Assembly (NCBI RefSeq): GCF_026151205.1
Contig: NC_087076.1
Span: forward strand, 4,859,902 to 4,923,901
Source: Bolinopsis microptera
Lineage: Eukaryota; Ctenophora; Tentaculata; Lobata; Bolinopsidae
Length of the DNA stretch: 64,000 nt
Direction: 5' to 3'
This document shows, one piece after another, positions 21,711 to 33,799 of this stretch (positions within the stretch are counted from its first letter, which is position 1; each line of letters opens with the position of its first letter). Both the position numbers and the translations under genes were made by a program. The notes under the pieces were generated by a model. It saw only the letters and a program-made list of their open reading frames with translations. It had not been told where the DNA came from and did not search any database.

Positions 21711-23573
21711 TTATTATTAAATCTAAAATAGCTAATAATTTAATAAATTATTAACAGGCCCCTTAACGTGGGCAATAATATACGCTTTATAAATTATATA
21801 AACAAATTGAAGTCTATTTTTCCAATATTGTTAAGTGTCTCTTTAGATCTGTTTTGGTCTTTCGTGGGAGTTCCCACATTTGTTGGTTGAGAATGCTCAA
21901 CATAACATACATGATGCTTGACTGCTTTATTGACCCGGACAGGCACCGGGGGCAGACATCCCAACACCAGTGCGTTGGGACATAGTGTTGGTCTGCTTCA
22001 GGACGTGTTATAATTGAAGTGTCGAAAGGATATTCCCTTTTTTACCACCTTACCATTCTGATTGACTCTGCACATGACTGACATGTTTTAACTGGAGAAG
22101 GGGTTCGCACAGTGGTAGTTTTATAAACCACTTTTAATTTATTGACCTATTATACCTAGTGGTAGTTTTACAGACCACATTTAATTTATTAACTTATTAT
22201 ACTTAGTATTTATTTTTGGTGACTGTATCACCCAGTACAGTTTTAACATTTGATAATTGTACAGTTTATTGACGACACATTGACCGAATGTTATTTTATA
22301 TTCTAATTTATATACTAGATATTTTATTTATTTTCCAACAGACGACAACTTCCTGTTTTTTTTCCTTCTATATTAGTTACTCATATCTCTTGTACAGACT
22401 GTTCTACAAGGACATTGACAGATGATGCTCATATTACTATATTAGGCATTCATTATTGCATCTTAATTATTTCACTTGCATTAGGTTTAGAAATTTATTC
22501 TCTGGTTAACAGATTTCAAATGTTTAATTAATTTGTAGTATGACAGTATATAAGAAGTTATTTAATTTTGCTTGGGCTGTTGTGTTGACTGTTGGGGTTT
22601 AGTGGTGGTATGGAATTTGAATTTTATATAAATTTACACTATGAGGTTGGGGCATTTTGCATAGTAAATATGGTTACTACTCCTATATATCATATTATTT
22701 GATTGGTATTCGATTTCTGATTATTTCCCTAGGAACATGATTATTATATCTCAATTTGGCTTTAGGTAGGGTGCCCCGCTAAAAGAACTGGATTCTTCCA
22801 GGAAGCATCCCGTGCACAGAGCTTGGTCTACATATATATTAAATTATTAACCATTCATTCTGTATGTGCACGAAAATTTATTTCAATCAAGATCCTGGTA
22901 AAGCCGCCATCCCCTCTACTGCTTTAGCTCAGCGGCAGCATGAGCCCTGGTTTCCTGCCACATTGGTACCTCTGAAAGTACAGAAAAGTGGTGGATTTCG
23001 GGGTCCAGGATACTCCCTCTTTGTTCTTTATGGTGGTAATATTTCTCTGAGATGTTTGCAGAGTCTTTATTTCATGATCTTTCTAGTCGGATAAATCCTG
23101 GAGAGCATCATTTTGTCCCCAAAGAAATTCGACTCTCCTAATGAATGCTTTTTGTGTGCTGCTTTTTGTTAACACTTCATCTAGATAGGAATGTGAGTCT
23201 GCCCCACCCAGCTCTTCTTTCAGTTGCAGGTAACTGGTGTCTTGCACCTCCAGACACAATAGGAGCTGGTGCACGGGAGAATCAATGGATCTGTTACAGA
23301 AACGACAGGCCTCACCACTGCCACCACCCATGATCTTTTGGATATTCGCAAAGAGTGGTGAGCTGCCGTGAATGTAGTCCATTATTCGGCTGTCCAGATT
23401 TTTACTCGTGTTGTGCCCGAATAAAAAGTTGTTTTTGTCTAGGAGCAGCCCACTGTTTTTGATCTTTGTGATCACACCGAGTATCTTGGTCTCCTTGTTG
23501 TTACTGACAGTTCTGCATTGCAGATTTGTTTCGATGCTGTCAATCCAGATCTTATTTTTGTAGCTCATTATGT
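21711..23573 (-). mobile_element. LINE inserted in the dynamin copy, 11-bp target duplication
   Basis: The dynamin sequence CTCTTCTTTAA is duplicated at 21700-21710 and 23574-23584. The element is inverted relative to the one at 19951-20711 and longer at its 5' end, encoding about 160 residues of ORF2 C-terminus (23568-23083) with ACRFCNRSIDSPVHQLLLC. The 3' UTR is split by a foreign segment (22006-22889). The two LINE copies therefore form inverted arms around the first dynamin piece. Confidence 0.88.
22006..22889. other. Insertion within LINE 3' UTR, possibly a solo LTR fossil
   Basis: Comparison with the other LINE copy shows about 0.88 kb of extra DNA between GGACG and AGATCCT. It begins TGTTATAATTG and ends TTTCAATCA (TG...CA), has a TATATAAG motif near 22550 and two imperfect 45-bp direct repeats (about 22112-22205). 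No target duplication was found and there is no coding sequence, so the LTR reading is weak. Confidence 0.35.
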
Positions 23574-23917
23574 CTCTTCTTTAAGTCCCACTACCAATAC
23601 ATTTCAGGAGAAATGGGCACACCATACCTTACTAAAAGGCTTTGCAAAATACTGCTAGAAAATGTCAAAGAATGTCTTCCTGAACTAATAATCCGAATAA
23701 CAGAGCAGAAGGTTCTCCAACAGAACATTTTAGACTCCCTGGGAACAAAGGTTGATGATCCCTTTGAGATGTTAATCCAACTATTATATAAGTGTTGTCA
23801 AACCTTTGACAGCAACATAGATGGAAAAGAATCTATCAAATTGTCTAATGGTAAAGAAATTTCTGGGGGAAGACTTTTGTTTCAACAGTTTGAAAGAACG
23901 ATTGGGACCGATTTAGA

Positions 23918-26900
23918 TAGTTAGGGCAAGAATTGCTGTTTATGGGTCAATCTGTGAACAAATTCGTAACAAAGGTTTGTGTACAGGAATGTGTTGTCCA
24001 TGGTCCCAGGAACCACAAAAAAAAAACCGTCCAGCTGAAACTTTTGGGCAAAAATTTTTATAGTCATTTTTCTCCAGGAACCCATACGCCCCACCCCTAA
24101 TATTGGTTATTCGGCTCCCGAAGGTCTTGAGATCTCCATAGGGGGTGCAAAATGACCGCAATGGCCACATTATGGCAGGCGAATGATAGTTTCAGAACGA
24201 TTGGAGCTTTATTTTTCGAAATAAATGGAATTTTTCGAATTTTTTCTCAATTTTATTGAAATTTCGAAAAAAATACACCAAATTATTTTTAACGCTTATT
24301 TCAAATCTATTTAAAAACTTATCTACAAATAACAAATACAGTTAATCTAAAATGTGTATTCTCAGTAAGTACCATGACAAATATTAATACACAGTTAATA
24401 TTAATCAAAATTCGCTTGTTCTTCAGGTTCATCATGTCTAATGTTTGTGCAGTTCATACCATGGCATCGTCCACAAGCTGGCAAACAATTGAAGCCATAT
24501 TTCCTACATGAACATCTGAAAGTCAAACAGGCCTGTTCCACATCGACAGAACAGTTACAACATATAAGGTTCAAAATAGACTCTGGTGCAACTGGTTCGT
24601 AAGTGCCACCAGGAGCCAATTTCCAGCCGTAGTCAAGGGGATTCAGACTGTCAGCGTTAAGCATGACTCAGTTTTGGTACTGTAAGTAAGCTCTAAGGAT
24701 GTGCTCCGTTGCTGAAGCTATTGTTGGAGGTAGCCTATTCGGATTGAGACTCTTTTTCGCTACCATCCTATTGTATGCTAGGAATCTCAAAGCAGAAAGA
24801 GTCTTTTTCTTGTCACCATAAATGTACTGCAAGAAACAGAGGCCTGCCTCAATAATCTTTTCTTTTGATTCTCTCACCGAAAGTAATGTTGCCAACTGAC
24901 CTTGCTCATCAAAGGTGAGAGCTTTCTTTAGCACTTTAACCTTGCTAAAACCAAACAGTCCACTGACGCTATCACAACCTGAAATACTATGAATTAGAAG
25001 AAGTATCTCCTTTTCTTTATGATCTAGATGACTTGATATTTCTTTGATTGAATATTTACCCTTCTTCGTTGTTAGATAAATATCATTGTGATGGTCACTG
25101 TTGAAATGATGTACTAATAGACTTGAACTATATCGGTATCCTCTGCCTTCAATTCAACATCGCCAAGGAATGACATTTCCAATGTTTTCTTTGCAATTAA
25201 AGTATCAGCATCGTTACAAGCTCTGATCACTTCAATACCATTTACAGTAAAAATGCTTAAGATAAGGTCGATCAGTTCTTTTTTGTTATTGTTGTTACTC
25301 AGAAATGTTGTTTTGGTGACAGTACAAAAGGTGGATTTCTTTACAGCAATATTAGCACAGAACGCTTTTACTCTCCTCTTGTGCTCGTGATCTTTAGTAG
25401 AAGGCTCATATCCATCAAAAATCACAGTAACTTCCCGATTTTTAGGGATAAGCTTCAAGTACTCCATTGCTACCTCACCATAATTGTCCCACCCTTTAAA
25501 TGAGCTTAGTTGGTGAATTAGCCAACCTCCATCAATGACTAGTGGGATCGTGAAGCTGCAAGATTTAAGTGTAGATTGGTTTATACCAAGAGCAGCCTTA
25601 TTAGATTTCCTCATCATCTGATATTGATCAAATAAGCTCATCGGCACCACAGTTAACTCGTATGTTAGGCATTCCTCTATTGAAGTCTCTCTATCAGCAA
25701 CCAAGACTAGACGGTTAAAACACTTCAACGGATCGACTGCAACGCTTTTATTATTCACTTTAACCTGCTTTCTTAGTTGTGTCAAGTTCTTTGCTTTACC
25801 TTTGATACTTATCTTATTGATGAATGTCAGCCCATCTAGCTCACGTTGAAGGACAGCCCCAACGGCCAAACATTCCTCGGGATTCACCTCATCGTTCCCA
25901 GGCTGTGATATAAGACCAGTCGAAAAAGATATTAACTTAGTCTTATCTTCGGATTCTGTAAAGTCGACAGTAACTTTAAACCAAGTTAATAATTTTCCAA
26001 ATACATCACAGTTTTTCTTGATTGATGACTTGGTAAGATCTGAGTGGATGGCAGATTTAGTTGGTATTCCTCGCTTCGATGAATTAGCTAATGAATCTCC
26101 AAAAGACTGATTTATTAAAGCCATCTGATTCAGGGTGGCCACCCATAACTTGTGAGCGGACTCACGATTACGCATCCTTCCACTTGTTAATCCACCACTA
26201 GATTTAGCTGCCCTCATAAGACTCTGCTCTATGGAGAGGTCAGTCCACACTCCGGCCCACTCGTGGTCGTTGTAACAAACCGTGTGAAGCCCAGTTACTT
26301 TAAAGGTCTTTTAAAGCGCCCCATACTTGACTTTGAAAATAGCATCCTGCTCCAAATACAGTCTTAAAGCTTTTGCATACTGTCCCCTCCCAGCTGCTGC
26401 GAAGTAGGGCAGCATCAAAGCTACTGCTGATAAATGCATATTGTAGTCGTGCAACCTCTCTGCTCTTATGAAGTCCTTTACTAGTGTTATCATGTTGTGG
26501 TAAGTAACCCATAGAGCTGCTGTTCTACTGTTTGAAAACAGGTTCTTTAGAAGCAGAGTTATTTTCTCTGATAGATCCTGAATAGATTTAGTCTTAAAGT
26601 TAACACCTATATTTTCGTTCACACATTTGTTGATGTAACCTTCCAAGTCTACTAGTTCATCGTCGTAAACTTCTTCCTCTATAATGAAACAACAAAGAGC
26701 GGCGTCGATCAGAAAGTGGGCTCTCAACGCTTTATAGTAAGATCCTCCATCCGATATATGCGTGACGTCTCCAGGATACACGAGTTTGATGAGCTCCTCT
26801 AAACCCGAGTCTGCCATTATATAGCCTATGCAGCCAAGAAAACTCGTGAGAGTGTGGAAGCCCCCAACCCTGACCACAATAGGCATCCCAGTTTCCAGTA

Positions 26901-27463
26901 CTATTCGGGTGGCCTTAATCCACAATGGCAAATCGAATGTGATTATCATCGGCTCACTGTAGGATAACTTAAGACATTCAACCAGAGTAGCATGTACCGT
27001 CGAATAGCTGTCTGGGGGTTGGTCAATAATCTATTGTTTGTTAGTTAACCTTGATATTTGTTAATTGAAGTTATTTCCCGAGTAAGATTTGAAATAAGCG
27101 TTAAAAATAATTTGGTGTATTTTTTTCGAAATTTCAATAAAATTGAGAAAAATTTCGAAAAATTCCATTTATTTCGAAAAATAAAGCCCCAATTGTTCTG
27201 AAACTATCATTCGCCTGCCATAATGTGGCCATTGCGGTCATTTTGCACCCCCTATGAGGATCTCAAGACCTTCGGGAGCCGAATAACCAATATTAGGGGT
27301 GGGGCGTATGGGTTCCTGGAGAAAAATGACTATAAAAATTTTTGCCCAAAAGTTTCAGCTGGACGGTTTTTTTTGTGGTTCCTGGGACTATGGACAACAC
27401 ATTCCAGTAGACAAACCTTTGTTACGAATTTGTTCACAGAAAAATCAACTCTTGCCCTAACTA
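23918..27463 (-). mobile_element. Academ-type DNA transposon (3.5 kb) in the dynamin copy
   Basis: Inverted repeats of about 385 bp (23918-24312 and 27080-27463) begin TAGTTAGGGCAAG. Removing the element with one copy of the 3-bp duplication AGA (23915-23917, 27464-27466) restores the dynamin reading GATTTAGAACACC. Target duplications of 3-4 bp, a Cys8 zinc motif and an XPG-like nuclease region are features I associate with Academ (AcademX lineage). Coding is entirely on the minus strand. Confidence 0.85.
24401..26949 (-). pseudogene. Academ transposase with XPG-like nuclease and Cys8 finger, broken
   Basis: Frames 26949-26311 and 26250-25114 lie in one register, separated by a single in-frame stop; 24934-24668 and 24664-24401 continue in another register. 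N-terminal part: TFDLPLWIKA, VRVGGFHTLTSFLG, MADSGLEELI (transposase core). Middle: VWTDLSIEQSLMR, then an XPG/FEN-like block VTVIFDGYEPSTKDHEHKRR and IRACNDADTLIAK. C-terminus: NPLDYGWKL and a cysteine cluster CCNC...CSCRKYGFNC...CGRCHGMNC. Since it interrupts a nearly unchanged dynamin copy, it may already have been defective when it moved. A spliced alternative for the register change cannot be excluded. Confidence 0.8.
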
Positions 27464-27986
27464 AGAACACCTCATTCTCCCTGAGGATATCGAGCAGCAA
27501 ATTGAGCAAGAAATCATGAGTTCATCAGGAGCAAAACCCGCGCTATTCACCCCAAATATTGCTTTTGAGAATCTGGCATCAAATCAGGTTCAAATTTATG
27601 TGAAACCTGTACTGTCAAGAAATCTAGCAAGAAATGCTGTTAGAACAGGTTTTCAAGCGCTTTCCCAACTTAAAAAGGGAGGCTCATCACATTTGCCTTT
27701 CTCCAGCAGCTTTCTTTCCTCTCTTCCCCCGTCGTCTGGAGTGTGTGATTTTTGTCGATGTCCGAGCTCTTATATTTATCATTAGTTTATGGTTAACTTT
27801 CTGTGATTGGACTCGGTATTTTCGTCCCAGTCGAGTGGGACGATGCTTGCTCGCCAGTTAAGCTTACTGCAGTAGATAACACTAATTTCTACAAACTGTA
27901 GAATATTAAATATAAAATGTGTCCAGTATGGCGCAAGCCGCAAATGCATAATTTGATTATTTTTCGACGCTGTCGTCGGGGTGAGA

Positions 27987-28326
27987 GTTATCCGAAATAA
28001 CTGCATGCCCCTACGATTGCGTCACCACTGGTGAGCAAGCATTTGTTTGTTGTTTAGTTGTGTTGAAAGGGAACATTACTTGATTAATTCATCCATTCGG
28101 ATTTTAATAACGATGAGCTATGATATATATTATACCGTTCATCTAAGATTATTGGATCAATTTTATTATATTATAAGATTTTATAAACGAACTTGGCACA
28201 CAAAAGATTATAATGCGGAGGTTGGCTGGCTCTTTTATAATAAATACGACACTCCAATTTACAGAATGCTTGTTATAGAATAAAACAAATAAATATTATC
28301 AGACTATACATGCAGCATGAGTAACT
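27987..28326. repeat. Inverted repeat X, outer part, left copy
   Basis: Matches, inverted, 36290-36648 (for example GCTTGCTCACCAGTGGTGACG and GCATGCAGTACTCATGC-type flanks). It is the outer 340 bp of a roughly 0.8-kb sequence whose inner part is at 35287-35748; a 7-kb foldback element split the two. The preceding 27703-27986 is unclassified sequence next to dynamin piece three. Confidence 0.75.
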
Positions 28327-28379
28327 AGGCCTCCCCCAGCCTCGGATCTTAGGATTGGATTTGCAAAAATTCCTAAGAC

Positions 28380-28800
28380 AAACTGCTTAAGAAAAGCTAA
28401 GACTGCAAAAAAAGCTGAGACAAAATTTAAGCGAACCTGAGATGTCAAAATAAGCTAAGACAGCGAAAAATCTTAAGACAAAATTTAAGGAAACCTAAGA
28501 CAGCAGAAAATCCTGAGACAAAATTTAAGGAAACCCAACACAGCGAAAAATCCTAAGACAAAATTTAAGAAATCCTGAGACAGCGAAAAATCCTGAGACA
28601 AAATTTAAGAAATCCCGAGACAGCGAAAAAACCTAAGACAAAATTTAAGAATCCTGAGACGCGCGAAAAAACCTGAGACAAAATTTAAGAAATCCCGAGA
28701 CAGCGAAAAATCCTGAGACAAAATTTAAGAAAACCTGAGACAGCGAAAAATCCTGAGACAAAATTTAAGAAAACCTGAGACAGCGAAAAATCTTTAGATA
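28380..28800. repeat. 40-bp tandem repeat, left arm
   Basis: About ten units of CCTGAGACAGCGAAAAATCC plus TGAGACAAAATTTAAGAAA, with small variants. It is repeated inverted at about 33800-34165 in the right arm of the foldback element. Confidence 0.9.
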
Positions 28801-29237
28801 CAATTTATACAATAACCACAAGAATATGCATGGATATTACATCTTTTAATTTCTTGCAAAGAATATAATAAATACAATATTACTAGGTATAGTAGGAATG
28901 TCAATAAGTCAATAGAATTTGTTTGAAATCTCTATGTGCCTGCTAATGAAGTGAGTATCCCAGATCATATCTTTACAGGTAGGACTGTATAATGGGGGCC
29001 CGATGTTATAGCGGACATCATCCCCCCCCCCCCCCCTTACCCCTTCTTACCCCCAGTTCCATAGCGGATATTATGCCAAATTATTGGACGGAGATCGTCA
29101 ACTAATATTTCTTCGGATATTTCTCCGGTTTGCAGTTCCATAACCTTATCCGGAAACCATCTACGGTAATTTTGGTGATTCTCACTGAGCAAAGTGCAAA
29201 GAAACTGCCACAAACTGCTACAATCTCCGAGAAATCT

Positions 29238-29690
29238 ATTTATTGACTAGCTTGCTAAAATTCATCGTCAAATTACCGCTGCTCGAGTTACCTAGCCAGG
29301 CCCATTTCAGTTTTGAGTATTGGAGTCGGTTATCTAGTCAAAGCCTAGCTTTTTTGTAACTTGCAAGTGCTTTTGCGGATTGTCGTGGATTTCGGCAAAT
29401 AGTCGTGGATTTCGGCGATATTTTCAGATTATTCTTCAATGTCCTCAAACCTGAGCACTGGGACTACTTAAGTTTTTGCTACTATCTGAATTATTTGCTC
29501 AAGCTACTGGCTCGCTAGGTTCAAAGGTTTATTTCCTATTTATCATGAAAAAATAATTGTGCTGGGTAAAAGTTTACACGGTGTTAACGCAGGTTTGAAC
29601 TCCCGACCTCGCGCAGAGCTGGCCGATCGCCTAGCCGCTAAGCTACTCCGGTGATGTACTCATGAAATTTTTGATGTAAATATATATTTA
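29238..29690 (-). mobile_element. tRNA-derived SINE-like insertion
   Basis: Absent from the right arm of the palindrome. On the minus strand, 29655-29583 reads as a tRNA-like head: A-box-like TAGCTTAGCGGCTAGGCG and B-box-like GAGTTCAAACC at the right spacing. An unrelated body of about 340 bp follows. A partial MITE copy (29053-29237) precedes it and a full one (29697-29997) follows, so a local duplication of about 200 bp accompanied the insertion. Confidence 0.6.
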
Positions 29691-29696
29691 CCCCTT

Positions 29697-29997
29697 TTTA
29701 CCCCCAGTTCCATAGCGGATATTATGCCAAATTATTGGACGGAGATCGTCAACTAATATTTCTTCGGATATTTCTCCGGTTTGCAGTTCCATAACCTTAT
29801 CCGGAGACCATCTACGGTAATTTTGTTGATTCTCACAGAGCAAAGTGCAAAGAAATTGCCACAAACTGCTACAATCTCCGAGAAATTCCCGGAGAGCTTC
29901 ATCTCCGTATAATACAGTAGACGGAGCCGGAGAATCATCACCGTAGAAATGGACCTCCGTCTAATAATTTGGCATAATATCCGCTATGGAACTGGGG
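29697..29997. mobile_element. 0.3-kb MITE, left-arm copy
   Basis: Inverted ends CCCCCAGTTCCATAGCGGAT and its complement (continuing TATTATGCCAAATTAT) bound about 300 bp without coding. The interior contains ACGGAG/CTCCGT stems. A second copy lies inverted at 33247-33552. Confidence 0.85.
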
Positions 29998-30183
29998 GGT
30001 TAATCTATATCTGATTAAAAGCTACAAAAAAATTCCAGAAATGAGATGGCTGGTTAACACCTACCTTTGGAAAGCTCTGATGAACCTGCCCGTGGAGAAA
30101 TAAACACACTTAACTTCACCTCAATTGAGCAATAACTATAATTATCGCTTATTACTTCATTTATTTTGGATGTACAGTGTGCT

Positions 30184-30490
30184 TCTCTCACAAAAAAAGC
30201 ATCAGCTGCTGCACGCTCCACCTACGACCACTCATTCGCAGTGAGAGCTGGAAGACTCTGGAATGTTCTCCCCAAAATTGTCAATACTCAAAGGACTTTG
30301 ACAAGCTTCAAGACATCTCTTGGAAACTTCCTAGACACCCTTCCAGACAAGCCCCCTACTCCTGGATACAGTGCAGAAAACTCTAACTCGATAATAGACT
30401 GGTGCAGTCAAGGAGGTGGTCCGCAGATTGCGTGATGGCCGTGAAGATGCCTACTTCTAAACCTATCAATAGGTTCAATAGGTAGGTGCT
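30184..30490 (+). mobile_element. LINE ORF2 3'-end insertion
   Basis: A short duplication, GTGCTTC, flanks it, and the right arm lacks it. It encodes the end of a CR1/Jockey-type ORF2: STYDHSFAVRAGRLWNVLPK, LTSFKTSLGNFLDTLPDKPP, PGYSAENSNSIIDW, stop near 30435. Severely 5'-truncated. Confidence 0.8.
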
Positions 30491-30848
30491 TCGTAACTAA
30501 TTTATCATTACAAAGTTTACTTTCTAATAAGCTAAAACGACAACTAATCTTTCGTTTTACTCCCTACTTTACTGGTTTACTCGTCAATCCAGGTATATGA
30601 GAATGTGTGAGAATGGTCTTGAAACTCTGAAAAGAGGGAAGCAGTTTTGGGGACGGGGAGATTGAAGCGGGTGGGCGACAAATGAAGCCCCCCCCCCCCC
30701 ATTGTAAGCCCCCCGGCTTACAATTGACCCCCCATGCAATTACACTGAGTCAATTGATCTCAGTATAATAACATGGGGGTTAATTGTCGTACTAAGCCCT
30801 AGATTGTATCTGCTAATGAGGTGAATATCCCAGATCATAGCTTCACAG

Positions 30849-31963
30849 CACAGTGGGCCACCATGCTGTAATTGACGAAAAATTGAGTTCTTTTAAAAGG
30901 AATTAAGTAAGTTTTGTATTGCAGTAAAAAATCTTGGCTATTAGATGCAAAAAACCATAGTTGAATTAATTAAATGGCTTTCGCGCAGCGCATCGGCGAA
31001 TTTACGAAATTTTTTGACTGCCAATTTTTTCACTTTTGGCAGTCAAAATTGGCATAACCCATCATTATATTTCTAAAATTGGCTTAAAACACCGTATATT
31101 GACTCCTAATCAAGGTGAAAGTACTCTCTTTGCTTCAATTCATGCAAAAAAACCATGTAATCATATCATTTAAGCTGAATTTTTGGCACGCACTCAATTT
31201 TAGGCCTCATTTTTGACTAATTTTTGCTTAAATTTGGCCAAAAAAAGTTTATTTGCCTCAGGTTGCCCCACTAATGCATGGTACCATCTGAAAGCTCAGA
31301 CGATTCTCTAAACAATGGTAGAAGAACTGCTCTGGGGTTTTTTGGGGCTTTTTCAGAAAAAAATTCCAAAGTTGAAAAAAGGCCCAAATTTGATGGAATT
31401 TAGACTTACCTTGCAGATTTGAAAAAAATTATTTTTTCTCAAACAAACCCCATTTTGAACATCTTTCTCACATGGCTCTCAATGTCGTGGCCTGGTGCCA
31501 TGAGGTTATGGGGTACTAAAAAGTGGTCTGTTTTGGAAATATCATCAAAAAATGCTATTTTTCTGGAATTTTACTGGTATTTTCTGACAATTTCAGAAAT
31601 TTCTGGCATTCGCGCCCAATTTTCTGGTTTCAATTTGACATAACTTTGGCTACGATCAATATTTTTTCATAATTCAAAAACTAAAATGATCAATAGCCCC
31701 AGGACTATCAATTTAAAAACATTCTAAACACATTCAACGATTATCTTTAGCAAAAACTCGAATTGGATGCCTCTAGACCTACATTTCAGCCATGAAAAAT
31801 TTCTATGGAATGAGCCAAAAAAATTTTCTGTGACTTATAAAGGACCAAAATTTGTTTAAAAATCAATATTCAACTGATTTGAAGTAAAAAATAATGTTTG
31901 AAATGATCTAAATTGATCACTGATGGTCTATTACAGTATGACCCCCTATTCTGGCCCACTGTG
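30849..31963. mobile_element. Transib-like non-autonomous DNA transposon
   Basis: A 1115-bp insertion flanked by the 5-bp duplication CACAG (30844-30848, 31964-31968); joining the flanks restores the CTTCACAGGTAGG seen in the sibling repeat. Both ends begin CACAGTGGGCCA, with CTGTAAT further in (TGCTGTAATTGAC and TACTGTAATAGACC). CACAGTG is the V(D)J recombination heptamer, and a 5-bp duplication is the Transib/RAG signature. The interior is AT-rich with no transposase; no convincing nonamer was seen. Confidence 0.65.
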
Positions 31964-32439
31964 CACAGGTAGGACTGTATAATGGGGGCCCTGATGTTAT
32001 AGTGGACATCACTTTCCCCTCCCTTATCTGATTAAAGGATACAAAACAGTCAAGAAATGAGATTGGTTAAAACCTACCTTGGGAAAGCTCCGATGGACTA
32101 GCCCGTGGAGAAATAAACACACTTAACTTCAGCTCAATTGAGCAATAACTGCCTATTTATTGCTTATAACTTCATTTATTTTGGATGTAGATTGGGCTTC
32201 GTTGTGAGATACTATACCTGAGTGATTACTCCGAACTTTCTAAAAAGCTACAAAGTTAACTTTCTGAAAAGCTACAAAGTTAACTTTCCTACTGTACTGG
32301 ATTACTCGTCAATTCAGGTATAGGAGTATGTATTAGAACGGTCCTGAAACTATGAAAAGAGGGAATTAGCGGTTTTGGGGACGGGAAGATTACAGCATCA
32401 AAAACGGGTAGGATGTAGGAGCCTAGGAGGGTAATTATA

Positions 32440-32790
32440 ATAATAAAGGTACTGGGGGATTGAACAACTTACTTACTTTCGGCGATCCTCGATCGAACTC
32501 CCATTCACTGTCTGCCTCCACACGTCTTGATCGCACATAACAGTTCGAAGGTCGTCCAACTGGAGCCCAGTGTCACGAGCTACTACGTCCAGGAAGGTGA
32601 GTGGTCTCCTTCCACAGTTCCACGGCCGGACTGGGTAAGTCGCCAGGGGAGGATAGAGGAGATAACTTGGTCAGAAGCTCTCATGCAGTGCCCAGCAAAT
32701 CTGTTACGCCTTGACGCAAGCCGTTCAATAACGGAGGATATATGTGCAGGTCATGTATACTGTATAGGCGTGCAAAACTAGGGCTTAGTA
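32440..32790 (-). mobile_element. LINE ORF2 C-terminal fragment
   Basis: Minus-strand translation: RRNRFAGHCMRASDQVIS, then after a frame change LTFLDVVARDTGLQLDDLRT and VMCDQDVWRQTVN, stop near 32470. This is the tail of an RTE/Rex-like reverse transcriptase, at the turn of the palindrome. Confidence 0.75.
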
Positions 32791-33246
32791 CGACAATTGA
32801 CCCCCGACAATTAACCCCCATGTTATTATACTGAGACCAATTGACTCAGTGTAATTGCATGGGGGGTCAATTGTAAGCCGGGGGGCCACCCGCTTCAATC
32901 TCCCCGTCCCCAAAACTGCTTCCCTCTTTTCAGAGTTTCAAGACCATTCTCACACATTCTCACATACCTGGATTGACGAGTAAACCAGTACAGTAGGGAG
33001 TAAAACGAAAGATTAGTTGTCGTTTTAGCTTATTAGAAAGTAAACTTTGTAATAATAAATTAGTTACGAAGCACACTGTACATCCAAAATAAATGAAGTA
33101 ATAAGCGATAAATAGTTATTGCTCAATTGAGGTGAAGTTAAGTGCGTTTATTTCTCCACAGGCAGGTTCATCAGAGCTTTCCAAAGGTAGGTGTTAACCA
33201 GCCATCTCATTTCTGGAATTTTTTGTAGCTTTTAATCAGATTAACC

Positions 33247-33552
33247 CCCCAGTTCCATAGCGGATATTATGCCAAATTATTAGACGGAGGTCCATTTCTA
33301 CGGTGATGATTCTCCGGCTCCGTCTACTGTATTATACAGTTATACGGAGATGAAGCTCTCCGGGAATTTCTCGGAGATTGTAGCAGTTTGTGGCAGTTTC
33401 TTTGCACTTTGCTCTGTGAGAATCAACAAAATTACCGTAGATGGTCTCCGGATAAGGTTATGGAACTGCAAACCGGAGAAATATCCGAAGAAATATTAGT
33501 TGACGATCTCCGTCCAATAATTTGGCATAATATCCGCTATGGAACTGGGGGT
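33247..33552. mobile_element. 0.3-kb MITE, right-arm copy
   Basis: Inverted copy of 29697-29997 with identical terminal repeats, bounded by the same flanking sequence in mirror image. Confidence 0.85.
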
Positions 33553-33799
33553 AAGAAGGGGTAAGGGGGGGGGGGGATGATGTCCGCTATAACATCGGGC
33601 CCCCATTATACAGTCCTACCTGTAAAGATATGATCTGGGATACTCACTTCATTAGCAGGCACATAGAGGTTTCAGACAAATTCTATTGACTTATTGACAT
33701 TCCTACTATACCTAGTAATATTGTATTTATTATATTCTTTGCAAGAAATTAAAAGATGTAATATCCATGTATATTCTTGTGGCTATTGTATAAATTGTA

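Noticed and set aside
22006-22889. Firm call of a solo LTR
   Set aside because: TG...CA ends and a TATA motif are present, but no target duplication, so only a tentative note was kept.
29583-29655. A true tRNA gene on the minus strand
   Set aside because: A and B boxes are present but the arms do not fold as a complete cloverleaf; it is better read as a SINE head.
31419-31643. 74-codon frame inside the Transib-like element
   Set aside because: No transposase motifs, low-complexity F/I/S-rich content; taken as chance.
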